NCBI GenBank assembly: GCA_030248135.1
Contig: JASANC010000198.1
Location: 1-64,000, forward strand
Direction: 5' to 3'
DNA from: Theristus sp. LFF4_11
Taxonomy: Eukaryota > Nematoda > Chromadorea > Monhysterida > Xyalidae
Length of the DNA stretch: 64,000 nt
Shown here: in pieces, positions 22,000-36,808 of the stretch
Numbering within the stretch: position 1 is the first letter of the stretch
Layout: every line of letters begins with the position of its first letter
Translations under genes and position numbers: made by a program
Notes under the pieces: generated by a model
The model's database searches: none
Seen by the model: only the letters and a program-made list of their open reading frames with translations
Told to the model about the DNA's origin: nothing

Positions 22000-24192
22000 A
22001 ACGAATTTTTGTGAATAAAATTAAAAAAAATATTATTTCATTTTGTACAGTACACCGTATCTCTATGCTGAGCTGTAAATAATACAATGGCAGCAAGATA
22101 TTTGTTTGAAAGAACAAAAATAATATTGCGCCCACGTCACTATTGAACGTGAAAATTAAGACGCTGTTGTTGTGCAATCAAGCACATTGCTTCTAGAAAA
22201 ACGGTGCATTTAGGAAAAAACTACAAGACCGCGGGATATGCGCGTGGTAAAGCGCGTCGTTAGAGCGTCAGCATCCGTTTTGAATTCAAAAATAATGATA
22301 GACCGCAATTGTTTTCAAAGACCATGTTGTAACAGGTGAGCTTTGTGTGGCCTCATCAATATCTTAGTCTACGTACCTACATGCATTTAATTTACATGTA
22401 GTATACAGTGTATTATCGCATTGTTCGCGTTTTAGCATGAAAGTTGCTTTCCGTTTTTCTCCAGTTTCTTCAAAAACATTCAAACGTTCAGAACAGTCTG
22501 AGCTAGTTAGTTTCAGAAAATAATAATCGCCTACAGTGAAACACAGCAAGCCATCCAAAAGCTCAGTCAGAAACTAAAAAGTCTGACAAAACGATATATG
22601 GAAAATCATTTCTGCAGGCTTCTCCAGGCTTCAAGAGGCTGTTTACGCTCATATGTTTTTTGAACGCATCGTCAGAATTATTATTGTTATCTTAGCTCAG
22701 ATAAAAGGTGTGGTGTACAAGCGCAAATACTGTACATAAATTCAATTCCACAGTTTCAGTTTTTTTTGCCAGCTGGTGTGTTGTAACATAAACGCCTGTA
22801 CGGACATGTACGTGCCCTTATTATGCACGTTAACACCAAAATTCGAGAAGACTTGACATATCGTAACAATATTATTGTAACTGGTAATTGTTGTGCCGTA
22901 TCCAAATTGCAGAAATACCAGCATAAATTTGAACTTGTACCGTTAAAAGAAAACGCACAACAAAAAAAACGTTATACGTATATTTGTTTGTAATCGTCAG
23001 GGGATATGCTAATTCCGAAAGAGTCACTCTCATGGACTGTGCTTAAAAATGCTAGATCGAATGGAGAATCAATCTTTGCGTCGCACAAACGAACAGGGGA
23101 AAAACCATGAAAAATCGCAGTGGTTAAACTTATTCTTGCGTTAATAAGTGCGCGCATTGTCCTTGAGATCGTTTGCTTCTGACAAATTACTGCAGCGCGA
23201 CCGTTCTTGACAAAAATTGAGCGTTTGCGATATTTAAATTTAAAGAGTCTAGTGGTCTTCTGTTATTTACTCTCTCGATCAGTTTTGAACCAAGTGAACG
23301 TTCAAGTCCAAAATTGAGCTATTTTTAATTCTAAACAAAATGTTGCCTTTTAGCGGAAGTCCAAAATAGTGTTGCTCATCCGGAAGAAATGTCGTGTATT
23401 GTACTATATAGCGGTTCGAAGTCAACGGAACACATGTGTGTACATATACATAGTTTAAATGAAGTATACTCCCGCCCGAAAAATAACCACCCTCAAAAGT
23501 TTTTATTTTTCCGAGGGTTTGACGAAATACCCACGGGGGCACGGGGAGATTTGCCAGTGCTTTAGGACACAGTATGCGCATAAAAGCAGTGGTGGTGACG
23601 TGGTATGTCGCCAGATTTTACGTGCAAAAATGTTATGCATGACGGATGCATGTACGCAAAAATAACGTAAACCATTATATGGGGTTTGAAAATGATTAGT
23701 TAGTTGGAAAGAAAACACTGTGCCGCTGAGAGGAGAACACGACGAAAAAAGTTATGTGGAATGCAGAAAATAAAATCGAAACAAACAGTAGAGAGGCAGA
23801 AAAACGGGTAAAAAACGTTGCGGAGTCTGATAGAGAGACAGATAGCGGACGACACTACTACTTGAACATCATTATAGATTTTTTGAATGTACATATACCT
23901 TCTCTTGTTTCGAACACTTTCGTTTCATGCAGTTTTTCTGCAATCTGATATCACCCGTTTGGGGTGCATAGTTTCAGCTGATTTCAGTTTTTTTGTATAA
24001 TTCTGATTATGAGCAAAATAATGCGCTGAAGACGGCGCCACAATAAAAAATAATCGAAAACAGCATTTTTATGCATTTTGAGGTGATCAACACAAACTTT
24101 TGCTTTTTGGTTTTTAGCACGTGCACGTGAACCATCGTGGGTAGTTTTAGGGAGCGGATATTTAGAAGCAAACCTTGGCAAAAGTTTCTCAC

Positions 24193-24260
24193 CATGAGAA
24201 GCCTCGAGATGTGCGGCGCGCCGACTCCATCGCAGCCTCGTACCACAGCTGATACTGCAT
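24193..24260 (-). CDS. Candidate alternative first exon c of the SLC1 transporter
   Basis: ATG 24260 opens 22 codons starting MQYQLWYEAAMESARRTS and ends at a GTGAGA donor in phase 2. Its G+C content and codon use stand out from the AT-rich surroundings. It would replace the N-terminus before the shared PGKSIL sequence. Confidence 0.55.
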
Positions 24261-26679
24261 GATGCCTCGTCAGTATTTTTTGGTGGGGTTTGTTAAAAGT
24301 TTTGAAGCGGCAAAAGATCTTTGGTTTCTCGATTGTTCTCAACGTGTAGGATTTAGATGCTATACAATACGTCACCATGTACGTTGCACTCATTCCAGGC
24401 TAGCACACATACGTGTTACATGTAAGTATGCAAGGAAGAAGCTGGAGCAACCGGGTGGCACAGTTTATATTCAACTTCTGCGAGAGTTATTTATCCCAAA
24501 GCATATTGATTTGATCTGGGTATGTACATTGTATGTATGTATACTTGAACGCCAAAAGACATCAGTGAAAATTCGCGATGAAAAGTCTGATAACAAATGA
24601 ATTTGGTGCTTTGGATGTATGAATTACAATACAATGCGCATGTACAGACTCATGTGACAGATTAACCGTTAAACCCGATTACATGCGTACTTGTATTTCA
24701 AATAAATGAATTTGCACACCAATGAAGTCCTTGCAGGGCACGTTTGTATGATCCAAATGGTATGTACAAACATTGAGATACATGTGCCGTACATTATATA
24801 TGTAGTACGATAACAAAAACATCACATATGAACAAATATTTACCCAAGTTGACACAAAAAAATAAATTAAACATGACTAATGCACACATTCATGTGGTCA
24901 AGCAATGTAGCAGTGTTGCTACATGATTATCGTGGTGTCAGTAGAAACTATACATGATGAACGTTTGTGGTTTCAAACTTCGCAGATCAAAACTTTTAAA
25001 AAATTTAGTCTGGGAGTATATGCAGCTAAAGTGGAGAGTTACATGTACATGAAAAGTATTGAAAGTTTTTGAATAAAAATTGGAACAAATGATTTGTTAT
25101 AAAGAACCATTCAGCTGGTCTGCCTGCGGGGGATAACAGTGATTATAAGCAGTAGTTTCCGTGACGTGCGTACATTGTACATTGTACGTAGGTGATAAAG
25201 CGTCGACTTTGAGAACACTTTAACACCTTTATCCGTTTTTAGCCTGGAACTGAATATTATGTGTTTTTTGGATTGAAAACTACATGACTTACTTAATACT
25301 GGTGTGGCGAACATCTAACGGTCTTCGCTCAGATGGTATCACCGCTCGTTCGCAGCTCCCAAATCGGTTGTGGTGGTAACGATATTTCACAGCCATTTCT
25401 TTTAAATTTTTACACTTCAAAACTGCTATTTCAGTTCAGTTGATGCAAAAAGTAAAGCCTTCGTCGTCAACGGTAAAATTCAAGATTTGTATTTTTACTA
25501 GTATTTGTATTCATGGTTTACAGATTCAATTTAACCACATACATGTATGCGCATAAAATTTCTTTGATTGCTTTTGCATAATAAGCGCCGTAAATCGGAG
25601 TTCTTTTTTGCTGAACATATGCACAATTATAAGGCTGATTCCCGAAGATATTCTCTCAAGTTATGGCACAATGTACGGTATACGCCTTACTATGGTCTGT
25701 ATCCGTAACGCCCTAAACAGTACTTCCCGGATGTGATGTCGGAACGATTTCAGAAAATTCAATCTTCTGTCTGACGATTTTTTAGCAACAAAACTAAACT
25801 TTTTTGACAGTTAGTTCCAAAAATTCGCAAAAGAAAAACCCGCAACATCTCAGATGAAATCGACAAGAGCAACGTTAACAATGCTTAATAAATCAAGGGA
25901 AGGACCGTTTTTATTGGGTGGGAAGGAAGAAAGAAAAGTTATACAGGGTGTGGCAAATAACAATGGGTTAGTATTTGCGTTGTCCACAATACCTAATAAA
26001 AAGTAACTCAACATGCTTGCTTGACTGAAATTGGTTGAATTTGGATTGCTGGCTAATTGGTAGCAAGTAAATAAAAAATTGGAGGCAAAAATGACGTTGC
26101 AGCTGAAAAAAAATCTAAATTCGTAACTTGTCCACCCTGCGTAACGATGCTGTCAGCAGGCTTATGAGCAATGTATAGCTCACTGCTCACACACAGCAAG
26201 TAGCCAGCAAGCACCTTAAAATATAATCGAGTCACATAAAAACGGAATTTAAAATTAGCCTAGATTGAGTTACAGTTTACGCACACACAAAGTATGTAAG
26301 AGGCGTCGCTCGTTGTTAAACAGAAAGCATAGGCTAGGAAACGAATATTTTTTCGTGTTTTTCTATGGAATTGTTCAAAAATTTTATATAACCATGATTT
26401 TGTGTTGCATACCGTTTTCGATTCACGTCAACATGTTTTGCGTCGCTAATTTGCACAATAATTCAATGTAAACAACTGAAAATGTAGTTGATGCGACAGA
26501 AGCAGGTGGTTTCAGTGGACTGCGGGAAAACACCCTTTGCTCATGATGACACGTCCAATAAACATCGTGGTGGTAATGTAGATTCTTGAATCATGCTGTG
26601 GAACGTGAGCATTATGAGCTTTTATGTATATTTGGGGCAATAGCAAATTTTGATACTTGAAAAAGAAACAAGTATTGTG

Positions 26680-26870
26680 GATTTATTCAAACGTGTCCGG
26701 ACTAACGTGACGTCATTTTATTTAAAAACGCCCGTTTGTCAAAGTACAGGCACTAAAATTGTTTACGGGAAGAAATCGGCTAAACGGAAAGTCGGGTTTG
26801 CTGTGAACGACAAGCGCATGTTTTGTGGCACATGACGTCATTTCAGTGGGACACGTTTAAAAAATAGGCC
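26680..26870. mobile_element. TGACGTCAT-ended MITE, copy B
   Basis: It begins TTTATTCAAACGTGTCCGG and ends GTGGGACACGTTTA, with TGACGTCAT just inside each end. The inside holds AACGCCCGTTTGTCAAAGTA and GGCTAAACGGAAAGTC. Nearly the same sequence is found at 42840-43062 (inverse) and 51033-51258. Confidence 0.8.
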
Positions 26871-27784
26871 ATACATCTTATTACTTTTACGATACCTCTC
26901 CTGTTGCGAAGGCGAAATCGTGACAAACTTCTGCACTTTTGAAGTCGCATCGTTGCGCACATGTGCCATGGTGGAATACTTGCAGATTGATGTTGGACGG
27001 GTACGATTGTTTGTGATCGGCATTTTTATATATGTTCTTTAAACATGTATATTGCTCACGCAAATTATTGGATTTATGAGATTTAGCCCTGAACGTTTTT
27101 GAGGCTGATTGCACAAGCGTTTTCGGATGCTTCTTTTTTCATCTGTTCTTCAGGTCACCTAAATTGTGCGTTAACGTCAAAACATTATGTAACACAGCAA
27201 ATTCGTTTTAGTTCCTCGTTGCCGTTGAAGTACGGGTAAACTTCAGATCATGCAAGATAATGTACATATATAATACAGAGATACAGAGAACATACAGAGG
27301 ATTTGATACAGAGAACACCTGGTGATAGTGACGAAACATAGAAATAGCAAAGATATGAGCGCAATCTACCAGAAAGCTGCCGAAAAATTTACTTAACATC
27401 ACTTACTGTGTACCTAAAATGCAGCATCTTTATCTCTCCAACTGGTACATTCTTAAAGTTCCGGTATGCATACAATATTAGAGCAATGAGAGAAAAAAAA
27501 CAAAACTGAGTTATACCTGCATGTTACGACATAATGGTGTGAAATTCAAGTTTATCATGGGAAAATTGTCCTTGAAGACGTACATCATGTACATACATAA
27601 ACATGTACGCGCATGTACAACGTGTACATACTAAAATATATATATATGTACAATGTGGGAGTGTAATTGATACATGTGCTACACGCATGTTACCGTCAGC
27701 TGAAATCAAATAAACCAGCTTCAGTCCAGAAGTATTATTTTTTGTGAACTTCTGCATGCACAGTACTTGAACAAAAAACTAAAT

Positions 27785-28175
27785 TATCACATTGCATAAT
27801 CCAAAAGCTTTAACAGAAAAATTATTATTTTCTTTTTGTGCAAAGTAATGTTGAATGAAACTGTGGGAAAGCCGCACAGTAAAAAATCGAACGCGCTGTT
27901 TTGCGCCCGAACGTAGTCCGACATCCGAATAATTTTAATTTGTGATTTAATTACTAATTTTAATAAAATAATTTCATTTGGGAAGCAAAATTCTGATTAG
28001 TTTTTTAGCACAAAACTGCCGTCAGAGTAGGTTCAGTTTGGTTGCCGCGCGCGATGCCGCAAAGCATTTTCTTTATCTGTACGTGCAAATGCAAATTACG
28101 ACACGTTTAATAAGAAAGATAATACAATAGACCAATTTGATTGAACATAGCATTATTATTGTCTTGGAATGCAGT
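27785..28175. mobile_element. Dispersed repeat, copy 2 (uninterrupted)
   Basis: This is the inverse-orientation, continuous version of the repeat at 6460-7250. It contains GACACGTTTAATAAGAAAG and GCGCCCGAACGTAGTCCG. It has no coding content and serves as the empty-site reference for the MITE insertion at 6624-7088. Confidence 0.6.
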
Positions 28176-31100
28176 TTTTTCTTAATAACAGAGGATTGTT
28201 GGTGGTTTATTGTCACTTATCTCAAATTATGACAGATCGCTCATATCCGTTTTAACATCCAAGTGCATATATTCAGCTAGGTACATGCGCGTACATGCGG
28301 ATACCTATATAAAAAAGACACTACACGTTGATTTTCCTGCAACGTTAAAACTTTCTTTTTCTTTTTTGGTTTCTTCCTTTTTTATTTTTCTTTATGAGTG
28401 ATATTAATGCATTAAAAAGGCTACTGATGAAAATCGCAAGCAAGAAACATGCAGCGCGTATTAAAACAGGCATATTGTTCAAACATTCATTTTCGTACGA
28501 AAAGGCTCAACAGAAATTGATGTTTCCAAAGATAAAAACTGGTAGGAAGCCACATGTTTTCTTCCATAACGCTGAAAAATCTTGTTTGGAGCTCTACTAT
28601 TAGCTTTTTGGTACATGCTTTTAAAAGAACAACCACGTGCTTCATGACAAGTACATGAAGATACCAACGTACATACATTTTCTATGTGTGCATGCTGTAT
28701 CATTATAAATTATGACTTGCATGTTTTGCTGATTTTTTACCATTTTTGTGCTGTCCATGACGCGCGCACAGATTTCAAATTTCGTTCTGCTTTTCTTCAA
28801 TGGGTTAAGTCACAAAAATATTTTTATTGAATTAAATTTTTTTATTGCTTCTGTAGTTTTGGACTTTATTATTTGAAAATTTCAATGTTAGTTACATACA
28901 AAGTCTGTTACGTTCCCCAAAAGTAGCATGAATACAAGATTTGCACAACCAGAAGTATTTGTTAAGCAAGATCGAAAACGTACTGTCGTCAGTTATAAAA
29001 TGCTGCCTTTCCGAAACTTGTGAAAACTTTCTAAATCTGCATCTACATTTCTTGATTCTTTTCCCAGTAAGCCATCATGATCAAACTATGTACATAAAAA
29101 GTCTTACAAACTGAACTCCATTTTCGTTTTTGTCTCAAATAAACGTCAAAACTTTAAAAACTGACAATCAATCGAAGTTTGGAGTGTTTTAGTTTTTGAT
29201 TGAAAGCTTCTCTCATATGCGCACAATAGAAGAAAAAGCGTACTATATTTAACAGCTGCTAGTACATGTACAATGTACAGATACATGTACAGCACATGAC
29301 CAGTGTGGACCAATGAAACTCTCAGAGCAAGTAAATGATAAAATTGAACGCTGATGGCAAGAATGGTACAGGCAGGTGCTCTTTAGAGCCGAGTAATCAA
29401 AACAACAATTGAAAGTTAATCGCTGTTATGTAACATTCTCGCATGGTTCCAAACAAAGCGACACGTTTTGAACAACAATGTTTGCAATGGCGGGCACGCC
29501 CACGGAAGGTTGCAAACGTAGTATTATTATTTTTTAGGTTCTGCAACTCAATGGATTCGCAGGCGTTGAAATAAAACTAGTTTCAATCTTTATGTGGCCA
29601 TTCAAAACCGCCACAATGACTCGGCCCTAATTGGGGGATTCGGATCAGTTTTGCCGATTTTGAATTCCCGTGTCATGCATGAAACTGTTTACATACCTAC
29701 ATTGTATCTACGCGCGCATTGAGCCTCGGGACCAAAATAAAATATCGTAGATGAAATCAAATGAACAGAAAGTACAAAAAAGTTTTTCTCAACTTTGAGT
29801 TCAAACAGTAAACCATTCAGCATTATTGACAATAAAAACAACAAACAAGTCCGTAAAAACGCTTTTTTTGGTAAACACGTATCATCACAATCTCGTCCCC
29901 AGTGAGCGTTTTTGCGTACATGCTTTGTATAGTCATGTACTTTAGTGTACGCAGTAGAAAGAAGTAACTTTTGGCGCACGTGGACGACATTTGGAAACAA
30001 CTACAGAACTTATTTCTTGTGATGTGAGCGCTTGAGAGCTGGATAAAATGGTTGTCATTGTCACATATTGCCAGAACAATAATTACAAACCTGATCTACT
30101 ACCAGATAGACATAGTTCTTACGAAAAATACATTGTTACATGTGTGGTGTCGGCGTGTTATTGTTTAACACTAGAGCATGAACAATAACTTTTGTAAATT
30201 TCTATTTTCTGCACTCTTGCCCCGTAACCAATTAGTGAATCCGGTTCATCATCAGTGGCAAAACTTGGAAAACTAAAAATTAAGGATTTGTATTTCCCTG
30301 GTGAGTGAGCCAAATGTTGCAAACAAAGTTATGTACGAGTAATAATGGGCCTTTAAATAAGGAAAATTTAACTCTTGTTTAAACAACATCAGAGTTTCAA
30401 AACGTTACAATTACCCAATATCTGTTTTTGGCAATTTCAGAAGTTTTACAGCTATTAATTTTTGCAACCGGTTGTGGGAAAGTTTTAAATTTGAAGCACT
30501 TCATAGGGTCCACTCATTTGATTCGTATGTAACATGCTGGGGACCGTATATAACTGTTAAATCTTTGTTTGCTACATTTCCTCAGTTTCAAGTTTCTGCA
30601 CGATAAGAATGAAATAAATGCTGTAGTTGTTTTCATTCAGTTTCACATACAAAATCTATTTCAAGTCCACGTCGGAGAAATCTTTGTAGACTGAAAATGG
30701 TTTTTCTGTAATAAGCACTAATTCGCTGAAGAATGCATCTGTACATATAATGTTCTTCGTTCGTATACCCTTTAACTGCAGGCACATAACATCCCCGGGG
30801 CCTCTCGGGACCGTGCTTCGCCGCTCAAGAGACAACCAAAGGTGATTTCAGAAGACAAAACAGGAAATTTCAATTATTATACTCTGATGAATGTTTTGAC
30901 TCCACAAACGTTTTCAAAAATACATGTTACACTGCTGAAATGTTAAATGAGAATACTGCAACGAGAACATCCGCAACTTAAAGTGGAATTACCAAGTGGT
31001 TCTACAATCTCCCAGCTGTTGTATACAAAATGTACATGAATAGTCTCTAAAGTAAAACCGCAAGAGGAGAAGCAAAATTGTGAATATGAGACATATATAT

Positions 31101-31902
31101 GTACGTATAATACGTGCATGTACAATGTGGTATTCCACGTGCCACATACATTTTTAACACTTGAATTCAAAGAAGACAATAGGATGAAACGTGACCCTTG
31201 GTTTTTAAACTCCACCATGACAACGGTAGTTTAAGAAAATGTCAAAAACTGTTCCAAGATTGACCATTTGAAACATTTTTGACGAACAAACTTATATTTG
31301 TACATTCATGTAATGTGTATAACAAAATACAGCTTTAACGAAAAACTCCGTTTCATTCTGGTTACAGGGAAACTAATTTCAAGCAAGGTTCAACGATTCT
31401 AAAGCAGCAACACTCGGATCCTCTTTTTCCAGCTCTGGCGTGTCTGTATATGTACTTTTAACATGAAGCGGACATGGTCTGTTTTAACACAAGTTTTTAT
31501 TTTTCAATTACTCGCACTTTTAACTAACCGCATGTGTTGGTGATAATCAAGCGAGAACCCAAAATGTTTAAACGTTGCCGATATTGGCAGTTATGTACAT
31601 GGCTCGGATATTGAGAATGTGAAAAGCTTTTAGAATTGTTACTTGCAGGAACGTGAAGGTTGGTATGCGGATTACAAGGCTTCATGGCTTCATTGTTAAA
31701 TGTCGTTTAAAGTTGCTTAAATGTCGGGTGTCATCAGCAAAAATCTGATGGAATTGAATGTAGATGGAATAAATTCTTCCACACATGACAAAGTTCTTGA
31801 ATAAAGTCCAATCGATAACGTACTCCATTCAAATGTGGCGCTGTGAAAACGCCAATCCGAACTGAAAAAAAATGAAAACCGAAAAAAAAACCAAAAACTC
31901 AC

Positions 31903-32120
31903 TTTGGCGACGGTGTCCAAAACAAGAACGGATTGTATGCAGCTTGAAATGTGGCCACATCTGCACTGGGGAAGATCCTTTGACCACTAATGTTGTTGCT
32001 GTTGTTGTTCACGTTGTTGCTCTTGTTAGAAAACTGACTTTCGCTTGTTATCAGTGGTAGTCGCCGATAGGTTACAGAACCAGATTTTGTCATGGTCGTT
32101 TTTATGTTGTCTGCATTCAT
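31903..32120 (-). CDS. Candidate alternative first exon d of the SLC1 transporter
   Basis: ATG 32120 opens 72 codons and ends at a GTGAGT donor in phase 2, matching the shared exon at 19337. The peptide has an Asn-rich middle (NNVNNNSNN) and a Pro-rich end (FWTPSP). The isoform would be about 806 residues. There is no obvious acceptor ahead of the ATG, as expected for a first exon. Confidence 0.65.
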
Positions 32121-32848
32121 GTTCTTATTTTGTGCTTCAAAATGCTGTTATCTTTGATTTTCAACAGAAGAGTCAGTAAATTTACAATTCGTCAGTTTTA
32201 AAGTGGGTTCAGTAACACTGTATCGTTGTTGCATTTTTATAGGATAGCATCATTATTGAGTGGGAAACAGAGAAATGAAACAAAGAAGTACACTGTACAT
32301 TACGAATGCGCACGTGGATGCTGAAAAATACATTCGTACTAGATTATTGCAAACCATGAAACGTTGGCAGTTGGAAAAATGACACTCAACACTGGAAAGA
32401 CATTTTCAAGAGAAAACGAAAGGAATTTAAGAACTCGAAATCCTAGCTTTAGGAACCAAAAACGCAGATAGAAAAATGATTATGAACATGATTAGATTTT
32501 AGTGTATGGGGAGCGCCATATTTTATGGTGACAGCCAACTACATATGCTTTGAAGGTTTTTAATTATTATTGGATACGTTTGAGATTTTGATTGACTTTT
32601 TTAGACTGAAACAAAGAGCATAGTGCAGGTTGCACACTGCTGAAGTAAGTCTAAATGAAGCCATAGACACCAATGCACACCTTGAGTCGAGGGCATTGTC
32701 ATTGTGTTTAAATGGGTAGCTCTTTATATGCCGAATAATTGAACGAATGTTTAGCCGATGAAAACCTCAAAATCAAATCTAAATAACCGCCTGTTAATTC
32801 TGTTATAGGAAAGAAAACACAAAAACTGCAAACTCTGTAAACACTTAC

Positions 32849-33024
32849 CTCGGCGAAACTGGTTCTCCACCGACGGAGGGATTAACAACACCAAGGGTTA
32901 ACATGGAGCTTTCACGGATTGGGGGCGGAATGTTGGCGGCACCCGACGTTCGACAGCGAAACTTGCGCTTGTAATCTCGTCGATGGCGACGCGCGATTTC
33001 TTCGCTAATGGTGTACACATGCAT
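32849..33024 (-). CDS. Candidate alternative first exon e of the SLC1 transporter
   Basis: ATG 33024 opens 58 codons and ends at a perfect GTAAGT donor in phase 2. The peptide starts MHVYTISEEIARRHRRDYKR, then is Pro/Gly-rich up to GGEPVSP. The isoform would be about 792 residues. G+C content is clearly above the flanking DNA. Confidence 0.65.
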
Positions 33025-34401
33025 GATTACAAAGTGTTTATTATATGCCGCTTTTATTAAGTTTCCTGAAAATGTCTTTCTTAACTGGTACAAAACGGTC
33101 AAATTAAAAAAAATAATATTGAATCTATTTGAACGCCAATATTTTGTCTTAAAGGGTTGTCATGAACTTGACAATTTCAGTTTGATTAAGGGTGTGATAT
33201 AACTGAGATAAAGAATTATGCAGCATGAACAGACATAAAAACAACCAGAGCGTACACTTGTATGATAAAACATATGGTTTAATTAAGGCACTCTGTCAAC
33301 TGTTCGTTTTTTACTTCGAATGCTTCAATTTTGATCTATTTGCAACTTTTTGGTTCATCTTGTGACGCAAAATAAGACATCATACAATGATATAGTGGTG
33401 AAAACTGCTGCAGTATATTTACAGTTAATACAGATGTACATACATCCATGCTTGTGTACATGCGCCTGTACGTTGGTTAACTCGTTATTATCTTTTTCAT
33501 TGAGTATTCATTTTTCAATAATAAAAAACAGGGATCAAACCGTTTTCCTTCTTAAGCAACGTCTAACTTTAAGGTGTTAAATAAAACATTTGCATTGCGA
33601 AATAAATTTACGATTTCACATGAATTGAAGTACATAAATAAGTTATTCATAATTATTTGTTCTAGAAAAGCACATTCTGTGACAGGAAATCAGCTTCATT
33701 TTGTTTGCTTGTGTCCTCATGCTTGAATCTAGGTTCTTGTATACGGGCTTGCAAGTAAGATGTACGAGATGTATCTTGGGTTTTATATGTAGTTGTATAC
33801 ATTTGTACATTGTGACAGCAGACGTCTGAAGCAAATTATATCGAATGGGATAAAAAATAGAAAATCTTTTGCATCACAAAAAATATCACCATCATCAAAA
33901 TTAATATGTCAGCTAAACAATAAATAATAAACTAAAAAGCTGTGAACAGCATGTCTCAGCGTGTATCAGATACATGCTTAATGATTGAGTTTCAAGAGAA
34001 GTCTATATCCACAACGCCGTCATTTGAATTCCGCGTGGTTGGATAGTGTGCACGCACCGCTTAGACGCAGTATACTAGCCTCCAAAACGTGTTTTGCGGC
34101 AATTCATAAAAATTGTTTTACAACTTTGTTGCATGTGTCAACCAAAATGTCATGAAGTTTTCCTTGAAAAAATTTCAAGAAAGTTTTTCAGTTTTTCAAC
34201 TAAATTTTTTACCTGTTGATCACAATTATGCTGAATTCAAAAACAACTTTTGCATGAACTAAACTACGTGTACGTGCAAGTATGAGTTATCAACTGTTTA
34301 AAAAACATTCCTTAATAACAAAAAAAATATTTGCGTCAGAGCAACGGCTGAAACTGTTATGATAAAGCCAGCAACAGGCACAAAATATAGTAAATCATAT
34401 A

Positions 34402-34817
34402 CCGTATTACCTCCAATAAACCCCCATGGGGGATTAATACGTCAGCGACTTTTAGGGGGGGGGGTTTATTGGTGGGGGGGGGATTATTGGTGGGGGGGGG
34501 GGTTATTTACAAACAAATTCTAGGGGTGGGGTTTGTTGAAAAATGGCAAAAATACCTTGAATGGCAGGCAAGAAAGTCGCAGAAACTTCTACTTTTCACA
34601 GAGATTTCCTTTTGTAACAGCCTTTTGTAATGAATCTTTGGTAGCACAATTTTACCAATGTCAGCCACTGAATTCGCTGGGTATGTGTTTCAAACAGGTT
34701 TCCAATTAACCCCCAGGGGGGATTATTTGTGGGGGGGGGATTATTCGGAAACTTGTCGTGAGGGTGGGGGTTTATTGGTGGTGGGGGGAGGGGGGGGGGT
34801 TAATGGGAGTAATACGG
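34402..34817. mobile_element. MITE family 1, copy 4
   Basis: CCGTATTACC and GTAATACGG ends flanked by TA. The middle block is shorter than in copy 1, with part of the segment before GGTAGCACAATTT deleted. It lies in the transporter intron between first exons e and f. Confidence 0.85.
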
Positions 34818-36611
34818 TAACACTTCCGAAAAAATACAGACGGATAAAACAGTTTAGTCCTTTTACAGCTTCATACATACATTCCAACACTCAAACAATC
34901 AGCATACTCTGGTTTGATGTTAGAAATGAATTCTTGCAGCCAAAAGTTTCTCTTTGATCAAGCAGGAAATAAACAGTCCGACTAAGAAATTTACTGTTTG
35001 GCGCCAAGTACATGCAGATTTTTCTGTGACCCAGCAGCTTCCTGGGCATGCCACTCAATTGTGTCGCGGTCACATGCGCCCTGTCATATATTTGTATGCA
35101 TGTATAATTTTGCACATGTAGAACTGTGGCACACTGATTTGCAGACTGTCGCACGAAATTTATGAAAGCACCGCGGACACCTACGGTTTGGTTACAATCG
35201 TGTACCGGTCACACGTGTCACAAGCATTCGAGGTCTGCACAAAATAAAGCACTTCAACGATTCGTTTTCTTTTGAACGTTGTAAAAAACAATAAAGGATC
35301 AACGCAATGAACAGAAGACTAGGTACTGAGAGTTCGAGAAACCTAAGTCAAATATTAGAAATTTTAAATTTTTTACTATCCTTCACGATGAAACTCAAAC
35401 AAAAATGAAGTATCGCGGGATACAAGCGTGTCTGGAAAGACCACCAAGAAAAGCAGGCTTGTCTTGTAGTATAGCACAACGCCAAAATGTGTTCCAAAAA
35501 CGGTTTCAGCCCGTGAAAGAAGAGTATAAAGATTGTTTTCACAAACGCAATGCTGCTATACGCAAAAACAAACTATAATTTTCTGAATGACGTTTGTTTT
35601 TTCTACAAGCTTCCAGTCGACGAACTCCCTGGAGGATCCCATGGAACTCAAAAATAAAGGTGCGAAAAAAAACAGAAAGAAGTCTTGGAACAGATGAAAA
35701 TATATTCGTTGAAAGCAGACATTGGGAAGATTGCGGTTTTCGGGGAAAAATTGGAACCGTTTTTTCACCGAAAAAAAACCGGTGCCTTGACAAATAATAG
35801 CTGAAGTTAATGAAGTAATGATACAAAAGTTTGAGGTTACAAACGGTACTCAATTTACGGTAATTTTTGCACCAACAAAATTAACAGCACACAGTGTTGA
35901 AGTTCAAAACGCCAAGAAAACGTCTTTTTAAAACTCCTTTTAAACATCTATGAAACGTTATGTGGCAGCATGTGCACATGAGCAAGTTTCTATATTTCTT
36001 TGAGAATATTGTGTTATATGAGCAAAATGTGATTTGTTTTTCTGTTTACCAAAAGAAACTTGAGCTGGACCAAAAACGAGCTGTGGATCGATTGCGCATG
36101 GAGTGAATAAGCTTTATACACGGCGAATGTTATGTAGTTGGTCATAAAGCTCTGTCCAAGACTCAGATTGCATCTGCCACTGTTGGAGTTAATGAAGATG
36201 CTGAATACGATCTCTTGAAAATTGAAAAATCCGGGTGTGTGTGCTTTTTACGTCAAACCGTCCGGTTGAAAGTGTCGCACTACCTATTATGTTTGAGTTC
36301 GGTGATTCTTTTTGATTTCATTCTATCCAACTACAAGTTTTTAATGGGCTTTGCAAGAGGCTTACACATTGTATGTGAAGTCAAAACGTCAAAGTCTACA
36401 GAACACAGTTCACGAGTCCATACCAAAATTAGTGCCAAACTATTACTCATACCAAAATTCATGCCAAAATTCATTCTACACTAAAACTCATTCCAAACTT
36501 TAAAAAATTGCAAAAGACATTGTTATTACTACCACTGCATTGTTGTTCTGGATTGCTTGAACATTATTGGTCGCAACTCTGTTCCAATTTCTTCACTTTT
36601 CACGCCAAAAA

Positions 36612-36808
36612 AATGTCCGAACTCGTGTTCGGTGTCGTGTCCCGCGTCGTCTCTAGTCCCGCCCCGCTGCGTGTCCCGCGTTGTGTCCCGTCACGAGCGG
36701 TGTCTCGAAAAAATCATTTTAAAAAATTCATTATCTGGGACAGGACACGATGCGGGCCACGGCCACACGGCTCGGGACACACCAGAGCGGACACGAGTTC
36801 GGAAGTTT
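36612..36808. repeat. GC-rich imperfect inverted repeat (GTGTCCCG motif)
   Basis: The left half has CCGAACTCGTGTTCGGTGTC and repeated GTGTCCCG; the right half has the inverse, CGGGACAC and GACACGAGTTCGG. The halves pair imperfectly over about 90 bp each. It is probably a degenerate foldback element. It lies about 150 bp past the donor of first exon f. Confidence 0.6.

Noticed and set aside
25270..25314. ATG-open segment with a GTAAGT donor as another transporter first exon.
   Set aside because: Phase 1 at the donor; incompatible with the shared exon.
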